Positions 1 through 12,640 of a stretch of 64,000 nucleotides of DNA are shown one piece after another. The notes below the pieces were generated by a model that saw nothing but the letters and a program-made list of their open reading frames with translations, was not told the DNA's origin and did not search any database. This DNA comes from Owenia fusiformis. Lineage: Eukaryota > Annelida > Polychaeta > Sabellida > Oweniidae. The stretch covers positions 30,002,166-30,066,165 of the forward strand of contig CAIIXF020000011.1 of NCBI GenBank assembly GCA_903813345.2, in the 5' to 3' direction. The position numbers and the translations under genes were made by a program. Positions within the stretch are counted from its first letter, which is position 1. Each line of letters starts with the position of its first letter.

Positions 1-1703
1 GAAATGATGACTTATAATTGAACTTTATAACTGTGATGTATGATATTATATGATTTATCCCATGATTATTTCCCAAAATTATTAAAATTATTAGTTATTT
101 GGTTTGAGACAATTAAGATATCAAAAGATTACTAGAATAGTACATTGGTATCGGAAATATCATAGCAAGATATTACTCTAATATTGGCTAAATCATGGGA
201 TAACTAAAACATGTGATATGATTTTGAGAGTTATCAACATGAGTGATTAGAACTTATACTTGTAAGAATACAGCATAAGTATAGTATTGTTTGTGAGAAC
301 ATGTATAGGTATATTATATGAGATGAAATCATGAGATGTTTGCACATTGTACTGCATTTAATCCACTAGTCCAGCTAAACCAGGTTTTCTCATGGTAAAG
401 CCCCCCCCCCCCATGTGAAATATTCAAATTCAATAACCAAATATTGGCCAGTTGGCATTTCATTGCAAGTATTTCCAGATTTCAGAATAAGGTCCATACA
501 ATATCACAAGGAAAACAATAACGAAATAAGGCTTTTTCAAAAATAGGACTTTTTTCATAAAAGCGCTGATTCTGTAATTAAATCACAATTTGAACAAAAA
601 AATGAATTTAGATCTCAAAAACAGACTGAAGCTGTCAAACATTAGGGCTGCATCTATTGAAACTTTTATTTTACAGAAACTTTTGCGAAGAGATGAGAGA
701 ATTTTAATTTAAAAAACCTACAAAATCACAACTTTTAAATACAACCCTTTCAAATAGGGATTGTGGTGCCAATAAGTAGCTTAGAAGAGGAATGAAAAAT
801 ATTAATATCTTCATGAAGCGATCATACAAGGTATGGCTTATTGATCAGGACCTCTCACTTTTAAGAGACTTTCGAAAAAAAGAACTTTGAAGAATTGTAG
901 TCTAAAAATGCTATAGTGATTCATGATATAATTTAAAAAATGTAGATACTTTTACTAGGATATATTTTTAATCAAATTGTAAATATTTTCAAAACCCTGG
1001 CATACAATTGGCACCCCAAGCATTAAGAAATAACCCAAGCCAGGTATGATTAGTCATATGTATATAAATATGTAATAAAAACCTATGAACCCACATATAC
1101 TGTTTTGGTTTTGGAACATGTTATTTGATCTTATTGGATCTTAACTGGAAACAAGCAGAGTCTAAAATAGGTTTCACTGAATACATTGATCTAAAGTTGA
1201 CTATCTGACCCACACCCCCTTCCCCCAGACAAAAGATATATGGCCCAATTGGCCTTGTATTTATGAATTAGGGGTACTTGTTACACGCTAAGTTCATCAC
1301 AAGCATTTTAACAAAAACGATCTTGAACTTGTGTTACAGGTCTCGCTTGCCCCAGGTCTACCTACGCTCACGGTAAATGAACACAAGGAAAATTGCAAAT
1401 TAGGTCAAAAGAGGACCAGGGACCCAGAGGGTCATGGCTTTTATTGAACATTAGGAAGTGAAATAATATTAGCGATGAGAACTGGCAATAGCTGATGAAA
1501 ACGTCATTAGATTGGATTTATTAACCGGATTTAAGAGAAACCTGTGTTCAAAAAGTTTGCCATATCGAAACCCATCCTTTTAATGTCAATTAGAAGTCTT
1601 CTAGAGTCGAAGGACCTTTCTCATGGAGATAGAACCTCCTACCCTTTTACACCGTCACCCTATAAATTTTTTTCCAGGGAGCTAATTCCTTATATCTTTA
1701 TAC
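1..1703. other. intergenic, no gene seen
   Basis: AT-rich sequence with frequent stops in all frames and no open frame that looks coding. The only landmark is a run of 12 C at 401-412. Sequence just upstream of 1704 flanks the first inverted-repeat element. Confidence 0.6.
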
Positions 1704-1705
1704 TA

Positions 1706-2345
1706 CAGGGTGTCCCGAAAGTATGCCCCACCCCCTAGGCAGACATATATCAATGTCTTCATAGTATGTGTCATATATCATTTTAAAGCTTATCCAAAGT
1801 TGCATTAATTCGCCAAGGATCATGATTCAACTCTCAAATGTGAAAAAATTACAGACATTTCAAAATGTAGTGTTTGGTCAAAAATTAAATTAAGTTCAAT
1901 TTTATATCAACTCAATAGTCAATGTGTCCTCCCGGGCCATCTTAACAGCAGCAATTCTTTTTGGGTCGGATGGATATTGAGTTGGAAAAAGAGAACGGTG
2001 AGGGTAGAAACTCTAAGGAAACTCTTCTAAAGCGCCTAACAGGTTTTAAGAGGGATATAAAATTCCACACCCCTATTTGAAGAGCTTTTAAGGTCATATC
2101 TGAAAATAATTGCTGCTGTTAACATGGCCAGGGGTGGACTCATTGACTAGTAATGTGGTGTAAAATTTAACTTTATTTAGACAAAACACTAACTTTAAAA
2201 ATGATTGTAACTTTTTCCCATTTAGGAGTTAAACCATGATACTTGGCTTACTTTGGATAAGCTTTAAAATGATATATAACACATACTATGAGAACACTGA
2301 AATATGTCTGCCTAGGGGGGGGGGGCATACTTTCGGAACACCCTG
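1706..2345. mobile_element. mariner-type MITE with long inverted arms
   Basis: Both ends carry the inverted terminal motif CAGGGTGT(C/T)C(C/G)GAAAGTATG and are flanked by TA (1704-1705 and 2346-2347), the target duplication typical of Tc1/mariner elements. The inverted similarity continues inward, imperfectly, for over 200 bp on each side; for example a GCTGCTGTTAA block near 2110 mirrors TTAACAGCAGC near 1945. The element is thus close to a fold-back structure. No transposase frame is present. Superfamily assignment is inference from the TA duplication and terminal sequence. Confidence 0.8.
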
Positions 2346-2473
2346 TATAAGCCAAGTGAACACCACAAAAGAAGGAACTTATGCAGGTGAACGTGCAGGT
2401 TCTCTTAAAAACGTGTAGCTTAACCTGCCAATGGTATTTTTGTATGAATTTGATTCTCCATCCGCCAGTTTAA

Positions 2474-3045
2474 AGGGTGACGCATATCGTTTAGCAAATC
2501 GAACGCTCGTTTCTGGTGTTGCTCACCGTTTAGTATAAAAGGCCCGATCCCGGAATAATACTCAAGGGTTCACAGGTTCGAGGTCGTTGTGTCAACACCT
2601 CTAACTGTTATATAGCATAAGTATATTATAGATCGTCACACATTTATAAAAGGGTGATTTTTATTTTGACAAATCAATTCCACATTTATGGGTGAAGTTT
2701 CAGGATCTTCTATTTGTGTATAATAAGGAAAAATTGGCATCTAAATTTCCCCATAACGTAATAGCACACAGCTTGGCATATGAAATATCCTACAAATGAA
2801 ACAAAGCAACACCAACCGGTTTCCAATACAAGAATTTATATTGGCTGTTGTACATGTATTCTTTGAACGCAATCACTCTTTGAATAACGTTTTCAAAATC
2901 ATTATAAACGGATTACTTTATCTCAAAGACAATTTCAATAAACTTGATTTTACAGATCTCCCCTTATTTCTTCAAAATGGACTGATCCAGTTGATTCGCC
3001 TGGAGCCGCCATATTGTTTTTATACGGGATGCTAATCGTCACCCT
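2474..3045. mobile_element. TTAA-flanked short-TIR element
   Basis: The ends are AGGGTGACG and its inverse CGTCACCCT, directly flanked by TTAA at 2470-2473 and 3046-3049. TTAA duplication is the hallmark of piggyBac and Kolobok superfamilies. The interior (572 bp in all) has a 79-codon open frame at 2796-3035 with no recognisable transposase features, so this is a non-autonomous copy. Confidence 0.6.
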
Positions 3046-3298
3046 TTAAGCTGAGGTGAAATAAATGACGTGCTAAAAATTACAATTTCAATTTACAATA
3101 TGAGATGCTTTCTAACTAGAAAATCAAAAATTATCCCATGTATGAAGGAGCGCATGGAAAAATGAATGTCAACTTTGTAACTTGTAGAGCATTACTGAAA
3201 TCTTGTGGACCGAGATGATCACATATAATAAGTATCATTATTCCCGACACTTTCCATTTTGTAATGATATATTCAAACCTTGTGGTAAATCAGCGGTA

Positions 3299-3585
3299 GG
3301 TATCAAGATGCGGTAACGGCCGTTACCTTCTCATCTAAGATGGCGGACGGTAAGTTTCGATTTCGATATTTTTGTTTTCATCGAATTAAACTACTTCATA
3401 ATTTACGTAATGCTTTGATATTTGAACTTGATAAGCCTTATATATCATGGAAACTTTGGAGTCCGAGCATTTGTTCTTAAATCATACGTGGACGCCATAA
3501 TTCAACAATATGTTACACCGCTTAATCGACACTTTACGCCATCTTATATGAGAAGGTAACGGCCATTACCGCATCTTGATACCTA
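3299..3585. mobile_element. palindromic MITE, TA-flanked
   Basis: Inverted ends start GGTATCAAGATGCGGTAACG and extend about 45 bp with few mismatches. The TIR itself contains the palindrome GGTAACGGCCGTTACC. TA flanks both ends (3297-3298, 3586-3587). The left arm carries AAGATGGCGGACG followed by GTAAGT, which mimics a start codon plus splice donor but sits inside a repeat arm. Confidence 0.7.
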
Positions 3586-3587
3586 CC

Positions 3588-6500
3588 AGTGGTCATTCAT
3601 TTGAAACTCATTTCCTCAAAAATTAGTAATATACAGGGCATGTTCACGTTTACGTACATGTATGTAAATAGTCTACATATGTGACGAAATATTTCAATTC
3701 TACAATTGTTCTGCAATATCATCGGTGTCAATTACTCGTATATCAACAATGGACAATCAACGTGGAAACAAAGCCTTTGCGACTACTAATTATATTACCT
3801 GATATGAAACTATTATTGTCGAAAGTGTCATATAAAATCTCTTAACATCGTTCACGGTATTAGGTTTCATGCTATGGAATCAGAATTTCAGTTCCCGATC
3901 GTAACTAAGAAAAGTATGAATGTTTTAACCAATAATCACAGAACTTCTTGATTATTCAGTTCGCCAGCCATATTTTGAGCACATATTTTGCATGTGAGGT
4001 TGGCTCACAGAATGCAATCTCAATATTTTTCAATATTTTGTTTAAAATAAGTATTTCCACCGATGTTACAATTCTCATTTAAAGAAATCAACAATTTGAT
4101 ACGCCCCGTGTGCAAAACTCCACACTTCTCATGAATTTCCATAGACGCAGTTGTCACGACTCTGATGAGTTGTACTATCGTAGTTTTGATTTACACCAAG
4201 CACCAAAATTCTGAATATATAAAAAAGCACATATATTTAGGCCTTCACTACGACCATATAGGCAGCGAAATGATCAAAGATAGAAATAATCAGGAATTCC
4301 AAATCGTATGGTAGGACTTCATCCAAGGAGGCGTGACTGTTTTTTTGTATTCATGTAGTTCTAATTTAGCCCCTGGGTATATTCTTGTTTTGGTTTATTA
4401 GTTAATAATCTAATATAAATGAATGAAAAACACAATTCTAAATTTAAAGGTTTTTTATTGTCAACAAAACTGTCAACTCAAATCTATCAATGATTTTGAA
4501 AAACATAATAGTGAAGATGTAGCTAATGACACAAGTATAATAAAATTCAAATGGCGAGAATCAAGGCAACATCGTGAAACACTGAAGTCATTTATTAAAT
4601 AGTATAGTATATATACTATATTATATAGTTTTGAAGATAATACAGATGTAAACTAAACTAAATTGCTATAAATTAGTTACGTATATAATAAGATCATAAA
4701 TATTATGTTTAAAAGGGACGGAGAAGAATTGAGAACATCTGGTTCCCCACGCATACCATATGCACCAGAAGTTCCATAAAAAAATATATAAACAAAAATA
4801 GTAAAGCATGATAAAATGTTACACAAGCCCTTCGATCAACCAAGGCTTTAAAGTCAATGTGGACTTCTAAGGTGGGCAGAGTAGGACGACTTTTAAATTT
4901 ATTTGACCATGATATTATTTAAAGTCCAAGTAAGATGAAATATTCACATCTGCCCACCTAAGAACAGCTTCAAGCGTCGATATTAAGCAGGTTTTTGTGT
5001 CAATAAAATTCAAGTAAATAGAATTGATATAGTTGCATATGACAGTACTGTCGATTAAAATCATCCATTTAACAAAGACAAGACGTCTCATATAATTATC
5101 ACAGATGAAGTTTGAAAGAAATTATGCATATATTTTAAGCGTGGATGCAATTCGCCTACAGAGTTCTGTTATAATTGAGGTTTTCCGCCAAAGCGTAATT
5201 TTATTTCCATCTTTTATTGAAGAAACTATCTATGTTTTATTCAGCTATTGTGTCCAGTGAGTGTTAGATCTAAGAGATGTATTCCACTATGACAGAAGGT
5301 TCAAAAGATGAAAGACAACGCTAGATTCGAACGCCTTCACAATGACGAAACCCTGTACCACCAATTATCGTCCATATCCATAGTCATTCATTGCAATCCA
5401 AAGGCTACAGAAATCGTTATTCGCACACGAATTAGTCCTACAGCATCTATATGCAGACGATCTTTTAAACATCGGATCTGTTTCTTCGTCATATCTGAAA
5501 AATGGCGAACAAATTATTCATACTTAAGCCATATTGAAGGAATAAAATGATAACTGAAACATTCCTTCCTCAAATTTTATTTGGATTCCCCATTCATAAG
5601 TCATGTGATCTCCCTGGTGTGATCTATATTCAAACAGTGGAGGGTTTCCTACACACATTTTGATGATATCATTCAGGTCAGTACACAATCCTCAAAGTGG
5701 AGGTATTCAAAACACATTCAAGTAAGCTTAAACAACTTCAAAATGAAAAATCTCCAGTATCCTCAGGATGAGTTCAAGTTGTCTTGGTATCAAGGTAAGA
5801 TTGATCTTGAGATGATATCTCACAAATTTTGCCAAGCTGCCTTATATTTTTTCTATATGGCTTTAAAGCTATGTCGGTAAGACGTGACCATTTTTGGTAC
5901 CCCGTGGCAATATTACACTGTGAGGTGTGAATCGTACAGTGTTTATTTGTGATATATGGGTGTCAGATCTCGGCCCATCCATGACACACGAGGTAGGATA
6001 GGAAAATTCGGACGTTCAGACAGAATTAATATTAGCGCATTATGAGAAATCATGGCCTTCTATTAGCTTCACACTCGTATATTTCTGGTTGAAGACAGAA
6101 AGATGTGATGAGTATTAGACCCGGGGTATCAGAATGTTACTTCGGTCCAAAGCCTTCTCGAGTAATCAGAATGATATTAGGTAGAATTCAGTCAATCGTG
6201 ATTTTAGGGTTTTAACGCGTAATTCAATGCACAAGTGTTTGCTTGATTCATTAAAAATATTGCTTTTGTTCTTTGCGTAACGATATTTTAATAACAATCT
6301 AAAATTAACATTAGTCATACAAAAAGGCCAATAGTTCCAGACAAATGCCGGTTGTTGCATCTTCAGAAGACAATTACTCTAACACCGGAATTTCTTTGAT
6401 TTATTAAGTCACTTACACATTGTGTAATTTTGACTGGAGAATTTTATTTATCTGACATCAACTAACGTCATTCGACTATAACAATAAGAGTTAATGGCTG

Positions 6501-7018
6501 CAATATATCGTGAGATCGGCACAACATGATGTAGTATATAAAGACACACGATTTCATCTGAAAATAGTCGCAACAGATCATTCTATGGTGTCTTCTTCAT
6601 GTTAAACAACAATATATCGTTAAACATTTGATAGTTTTAAATTTTTTGTAAGCGAAAAACCACCCATTTTTCCACTAAGTGCAGATTGAACCTCGACAAA
6701 ACAGCATTCGGTGCTGACAACACGAATGTTCGGTGCGAAACCTAGGGCCATCTTTGAATTTGAATTTGTTAAACAAATTAACTATAAAAATAGTAGATTG
6801 ACACTTTGACAAAGTATTTTAAAATCTGTACTAAAACAAAGAATAAAAAAACATATTATAGACAGTTCTATGTAAGTTAATTCATCTCTCTGTTTTTTTA
6901 TATTATAGATAGTTTATATCATTGTTTTCATTATATTTAACTTACGTGTTAATGTCCACTGTTTGTTCTGGCTCACTAAGTGAGTAAAGTTTGAAGCCAT
7001 ATGCTGAAAAAACAAATG
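3588..7018. other. intergenic, no gene seen
   Basis: About 3.4 kb of AT-rich sequence without a convincing open frame. The longest frames (for example 80 codons at 5308-5550) show no domain-like composition and no splice context. No tRNA or other RNA gene is apparent. Confidence 0.55.
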
Positions 7019-7019
7019 A

Positions 7020-7530
7020 AAAGTGGCGTTATTCACATAGGAGCAAGGTGGCGTTATTTGCATAGAGGCAAGGTGGTGTTATTCACTTAGGGGAAAGGTG
7101 ACTTTAATCACATGTGGACACGATGGCGTTATTTGCATAGGGGCAAAGTGGCGTTATTCACTTAGAGAAAAGTTGACGTTATTTACAAAACGGCACGGTG
7201 GCGTTATTATAAGGACAAATAGACGTTATTTACATATTAGGACAAGGTGAAGTTATTCTCTTAGGGGAAAGGTGGTGTTTTTACATTAGGAAAAGGTGAC
7301 ATTATTCACATAGGGGGAAAGGTGGCGTTTTTTTTAGATAAGGGCATGGTGGTGTTATCTGCTTAGGGGCAAGATGGCGCAACGTGACACTGTTTACATA
7401 AGGGCAAGCAGGCGTTATTCGCTTGGAGGCAATGTGATGTTGGGCAAGGTGGCGTTATTTTTACATAAGGGCAACGTGGGGTTATTCACTTTGGGGCAAG
7501 GTGGCGTTATTAAAATAAGGGCATGGTTTC
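7020..7530. repeat. degenerate minisatellite, GGTGGCGTTATT units
   Basis: About sixteen irregular copies of a unit of roughly 25-35 bp built around GGTGGCGTTATT followed by CACTTAGGGGCAA or CATAGGGGCAA variants. Unit length and sequence vary strongly, which indicates an old array. No open frame runs through it. Confidence 0.8.
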
Positions 7531-7540
7531 AGTTGTGGTT

Positions 7541-8535
7541 CTTCAAATGAAGTATATTCGTCAAATTACATAAACTTTACACCATAAATGATAATTATGA
7601 ATTTATTGATAAATGATGATATTGCGTTAGTTTATGTTCCATGTTCTGCATGTGTCGGTTAGATACATTGACTATGATGGGCCTCGGTCCGTTTGCGTTA
7701 ACAGTGCAATTAAAATGTTCGAGTAACTCGAGTAAATACATAAGTACATGTGTCAGGAGTCTATTTCTTGGTACAATCTTTAGTAGAAATTCAAAATGTA
7801 TGTTTCTTCCTGTAAAGATTCAAAGTATATATTTCAAGTGCATCTAGGTGTTTTAGAGTGTAAAAAGCACTTATGATGTGGTTGATAATCTAAAGATATT
7901 CTTTAATTTTGAGTCATCATAGAAATCAGCAATAAGAATGATATCTCAGAATCGTTCAGAAGAAGAGATATAGGGTAAGAACGACAAATTATCGAAGAAT
8001 TCTTCAAAAAATTAATGGTTCTAAATCAAAAAATAATACCTGGATAACTCATTCTACCTGTAAAGCTAAATAACACCCCCATACTATAAAGGAAATTAAT
8101 CATTATCGACACACAATCTCAGGCTTTTTAATGGATATTTAAATGAAGCTGCGATATTATTGACTTATAGTGCTTCATGATCTTATAAGTCAATGAAGGT
8201 AATAAAACTGATAATCCTTCATCACTGGAAGAACAATTGGATATAAAGGTACGATCTTCCAGTTCTAGTTATGGCCTATAACAGTGTTCGGTGTTCGGCA
8301 GTTGGCGTTCAGCGTCTGCAGCATATTCTTACAACTTCCAACACTTAACAAGCTGTTTAGACTGACTTCAAAGTTTAACTGCTACATATATAAACATGTG
8401 ATGAGTTCCAACAAATAAGTGTATTTATGTACCCATTTGCAATGATTTAATAAGAAGTAGTGCTCACATAGACCTGGAATTTTTATTGTCAACGCATGAA
8501 GACATGTTATGACTTAAACATATATTTGTTATTCA
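7541..8535. other. intergenic, no gene seen
   Basis: AT-rich, no supported gene. A 68-codon frame at 7641-7847 has no recognisable features. Confidence 0.5.
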
Positions 8536-8965
8536 GATTTCACACATAGCTAGGCAATGTGTGTCCAATTCTAGCCAATCTGAAAACAGTATTTTATACA
8601 ACTGCATTGCATTATATAACCAACAACACACCAAAGGTCATTCGTTGAATGGTTGTCAAGGTGAGAGTGTAGCGCACCTTTAGGGGTTTATAGGGTACCA
8701 CTATTTGGCCAATTCACACATAGCTGAGGCAAGGTGTTCCACCCAATCAGAACACGCTATTTCACGTAACTGCATTCTGTTATGTAACCAATAACGAACT
8801 CAAGGTCACTAGTTTAACGGTTATCATGGTGCTGACTGGACTATACAGAGTGAAATTGATGACTTGCCAATTTGACCCTTACAAAAAAGTACACTAGTAG
8901 TGAACGGTTGTGACTGGACTCTACAGATTGAATAAAGATACTTTGGCAACTTGACCCTTGCAAAA
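8536..8965. repeat. two nested pairs of diverged direct repeats
   Basis: A block starting TTCACACATAGCT at about 8540 recurs diverged from about 8717 (shared pieces: AACTGCATT, TATNTAACCAA, AAGGTCA). A second pair, GACTGGACT(A/C)TACAGA..TTGACCCTT(A/G)CAAAAA, occurs at about 8837 and 8912. The copies are old; no function is evident. Confidence 0.55.
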
Positions 8966-9293
8966 AGTTTCAGTGAAAATATGTTCTTTGAGTGATTTCG
9001 TATCTTTTTGGTGATTCATATTCGATGCTGCGCATCTCGTGGAAAGGTTGAAATAACACCTATTTGAGAAATGATTCAGTCCACAATGTACTAGGTCAAC
9101 CAAACGCAATTCGATCAACAGAGTAGATATACCAAGACAACTTCAAGCTAAAGTTTATACAGTAAATTGATTATAATTAATTAGCTTAATTAATCTAGAT
9201 TTGTGTTAATTGATACTAATCATATCACATTCTTCATCATTACGGTCTAAATTCACGTCCTCATTTAACCATGAGTACCTTCTTTTACACCCT

Positions 9294-9671
9294 GGAATAG
9301 CCTGACTACGGTAAAGTCAGATACCGTTGTCACAAATGGCGGACATAATAAAGTCTTTAATTTAACCGATCAAAATGAGATACGGGACAACGGACACTGT
9401 AATTACCATATGCCGTTGTCTTTCTAAATTACTCAAAATCAGATTCCGTTGTCATTGACAATATCGAAGACGCTATTGTGGCGATTCACGACCCAATTTG
9501 ATAGAAAATGGGATTTCATATGATACATTATCACAATAGCTTAATGCATGCCCAGAATTAGCGAAGATAAAATCCCATGAAATGAGGACCAAGTGATTAA
9601 ACAATTGAAGCGACGGTTATGTCCGCCATTTGTGACAACGGTATCTGACTTTACCGTAGTCAGGCTATTCC
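9294..9671. mobile_element. MITE, family with GGAATAGCCTGAC ends (short copy)
   Basis: The left end begins GGAATAGCCTGACTACGG and the right end is its inverse; the inverted arms extend about 55 bp through ACAAATGGCGGACATAA. A longer copy of the same family is at 30993-32041, sharing arms and much of the interior (for example GACAATATCGAAGACGCTAT). Flanking bases extend the inversion a little (ACACC/GGTGT), so the exact boundary and target duplication are unresolved. Confidence 0.75.
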
Positions 9672-10871
9672 GGTGTGTTTTAAGTGCATTTGTTTAATCA
9701 GAGCTGTAATTACAGCGCAGTGTGAATAAATGTAAAGAAATGACCGATTATGAGGCGGATTAATTCATGTGTGGGGTAAATAAATTATCAAAGGGTACTA
9801 AATAGTAGAAGATTATTCTGATTTTTAATCCGCGGTGGTAATTGAATAGTATGTATTAATATAAAAGATTCATATAGATGGGTTTTGCTATTTTATAATG
9901 TGCAGTTACTATTTGTTTGATACTGAATTATATTTAGAAGTGTATTTTGTTGTTTCGTCTCTTCTTTTAATATTTCCTCGTTACTGTGACTGAGTGATCC
10001 AGGGTTCGAAAACAGTTTCTGTAAAATAGAATTGAGGATACGATCATTTTTATAGGCAATGAAAGGTGGTTATAAAACTTTTGTAGAGGACGGAAGTGGG
10101 ACTAATAACCATGAAAGAATAATGCCTCCGTCACATTTGATCTTCGGTAACCCTACGGCGGCCATAGCTTCCCAAAATCGAGAGAAATATGCAGCATAAA
10201 ATACGGGATAATCAGTACGATGTTGATTTTGTTTTTCTTCTTGGTCTCTAATCCCCTCAAAGGTTCAATTTATCAAGAATAATACTTTCTAAATCTATGT
10301 GAATTATAAAAAAAATTACGGCAAAATAAAAATATGGACGTTTTTTGGCCCACTCTGTATTTAGGTTTACACTTTCACGATCGCGATCGTTATATAATGT
10401 TAACACCTATATCACCATACATCACCTACAAATGTTAAATGACAAAATATTAATTGGTCTCCTTATCAAAATCACCTATGTGACATTGATATAATGACTA
10501 ATATGTCAGGTCATGACATCTAAAGAGTCAATAAAAGATATATATATCCACGTTAAAATCATCACCTCGTCGATTCAATTTTCTAGGGTGGCTATTGAAG
10601 TGATGGCTTTAATTAATTCTTTCGTGGTAACTTTGATTTCTATGATTAAATCTGGTAAATGGATCAAATTTCCAGTCAGCCTAGTCTGACAATATTTTGA
10701 ACTGATCTATCTATATTTATCTATTTATAAATGTATATATTACATACAATTATGACAATACATGACAAATGATGACTCAAAAGAGACTAACATAAGTGCC
10801 TCGGTCCTATCTTAGACATGTTTGATTATGTTGATGATAAAAACCTCTAAACCATAAAACAAACAAATATA
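9672..10871. other. intergenic with one transposon scrap
   Basis: No gene seen. 10337-10360 (GACGTTTTTTGGCCCACTCT onward) is a solitary end of the element family found intact at 10872-11488. Around 10490-10560 a stretch resembling CATCTAAAGAGTC is shared, inverted, with the interior of the element at 30993-32041. Confidence 0.5.
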
Positions 10872-11488
10872 CAGGGTGGGCCAAAAAACGCCACTTTTTT
10901 TTAGACACTACAACTTTTTTATTTTCCAACCTACATACCCCAAATTTTGCAGTTATATAGTGCCAAGGGTTCTTAGTAATAATATAATGTAACAAGTCCT
11001 TCAACTTGGATTATATTTGATCTAAAAGGGGAGTTCAATTGGTCCGCCACCCTAATTGAAGATATATTTTAGATTTAGTCGCCTTGCTGATATTGCAGTA
11101 TCAAAGAAATGTTAGCTAAGTTTTTTCAACCTGTCTTAATTGCCAGCTTTAGTTGAGCAATTTTCTAGATCGGGTACCTTCATACAACCTCCTGGAGACC
11201 TTCCCATATCCTATACTCACTGGGGTTTGCATCAGGGCTATTAGCTTGGCGATCATTAGGCCGTATCAGTTCAGGAACATTTTGCAAATTATGCTTATTT
11301 CTCATGGCACACCATATGTTTAAGTGAGACGCTGATGACATATTCTATTCAAGTAAAAGTGTATAATTCATGATCCATGGCTAGATAACAACCTCAAGTT
11401 TCATTTGGTATGCAAATTATGATTTAATATCAGAAATTAAAAAAGTTAAAGCATTTTGAAAAAAAATGTCGTTTTTTGGCCCACCCTG
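10872..11488. mobile_element. mariner-type MITE, CAGGGTGGGCCAAAAAACG ends
   Basis: Terminal inverted repeats CAGGGTGGGCCAAAAAACG, the right one with a single different base inside, flanked by TA at 10870-10871 and 11489-11490. The length of 617 bp and lack of a transposase frame mark it as non-autonomous. The terminal motif is of the kind common in Tc1/mariner elements; that assignment is inference. Confidence 0.8.
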
Positions 11489-11490
11489 TA

Positions 11491-12203
11491 TATACATACT
11501 ATATATACATACTATATATAAGGTTTGATATCAACCGAGTTCATCAAAAATATATCATCAATAAATGATACTCCATTGGACTAACTGAGATTACTGAACC
11601 TAGACTTAAACAGAACATTTACAAAGATCATGTAACTTTTTCATTCGACAGCGAAGAGGTTTCCTGCTTTTTCCATTGTATTTTAATTATTTCGATCAAT
11701 GATTCACAATGTTTTTATCTACCGAATAAATCCAGAGGTATTTATACCATTAACAACGTTTGCCTTAACCCTGCTCAATGGAAACCACATATTAATCAGT
11801 TCTAAGCATAGGGGGAGTGTTATACTTATACATTGTTAACAATTAACTATCCCATTTCCAATAGTGGTAATAATCTTCTAACCTCAATTCCTTTGCAATA
11901 TGTTTCTGTGTTGAATTACTACAGCAGAGGTGTAATGATCATTTCATGTCCCATTATTCAAGAATCAAATTGTAGTTATTGTTATGGCAATACAATACCA
12001 ACCAAATCAACCGTGAGCTTCTTCGTGGTACAGGTACGATGATTGATATGTAATATGCACTAGGGAAAATACAAAAGTAAAAAACAAGTTGAAAAAATAC
12101 AGCAAGAAATAGAGGGCAACCTTAGAGCTGAACCAGCCATAAAGGAAACAAAACCTTAATATCCCAAATTACGATCGAACGCACAAAGAAGCAATGTCTT
12201 ACC
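11491..12203. other. intergenic, no gene seen
   Basis: A short TATATATACATACTATATA run at about 11490-11520 follows the MITE. The remainder is AT-rich with a 69-codon frame (11833-12042) lacking any recognisable feature. Confidence 0.5.
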
Positions 12204-12640
12204 TTAGAAGTAACAAAATTACGTTTGCATTTGTATTTATGTGATATATATACTTTCTGTTAAAACTAAGACTCGCACTTAGAAGTAACAACATAAAGTT
12301 TGCTTTAGTATTTATGTGATATATATACTTTTTGTTTAAACTAAGACTCGCACTTAGAAGTAACAACATAAAGTTTGCTTTAGTATTTATGTGATATATA
12401 CTTTCTGTTTAAACTAAGACTCGCACTTAGAAGTAACAAAATTAAGTTTGCTTTAGTATTTATGTGATAGCATGGGCTTTCAATTAGAGTTGAAAGCCCA
12501 TGGTGATATGTATGCTCTTTGTTTAAACTAAGGCTTGCACTTAAAAGTAACAAAATTGAGTTTGCTTTAGTATTTGTGTGACATGTATGCTCTCAGTTTA
12601 AACTAAGATTTGCACCCGGGATTTGCAGTAAGAAGTTACA
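12204..12640. repeat. tandem repeat, about 75-bp unit, five copies
   Basis: Units start TTAGAAGTAACAA at 12204, 12279, 12354, 12427 and (as TTAAAAGTAACAA) 12541, so the period is 73-75 bp except for the fourth unit. That unit is longer by about 40 bp because of an inserted hairpin. Shared core: TTTATGTGATATATATACTT and AAACTAAGACTCGCAC. Confidence 0.9.
12471..12502. repeat. perfect 13-bp hairpin inside one tandem unit
   Basis: CATGGGCTTTCAA, a 6-base loop TTAGAG, then TTGAAAGCCCATG. It is present only in the fourth unit of the 75-bp array, so it was gained after the array formed. It could be a minimal fold-back insertion. Confidence 0.8.
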
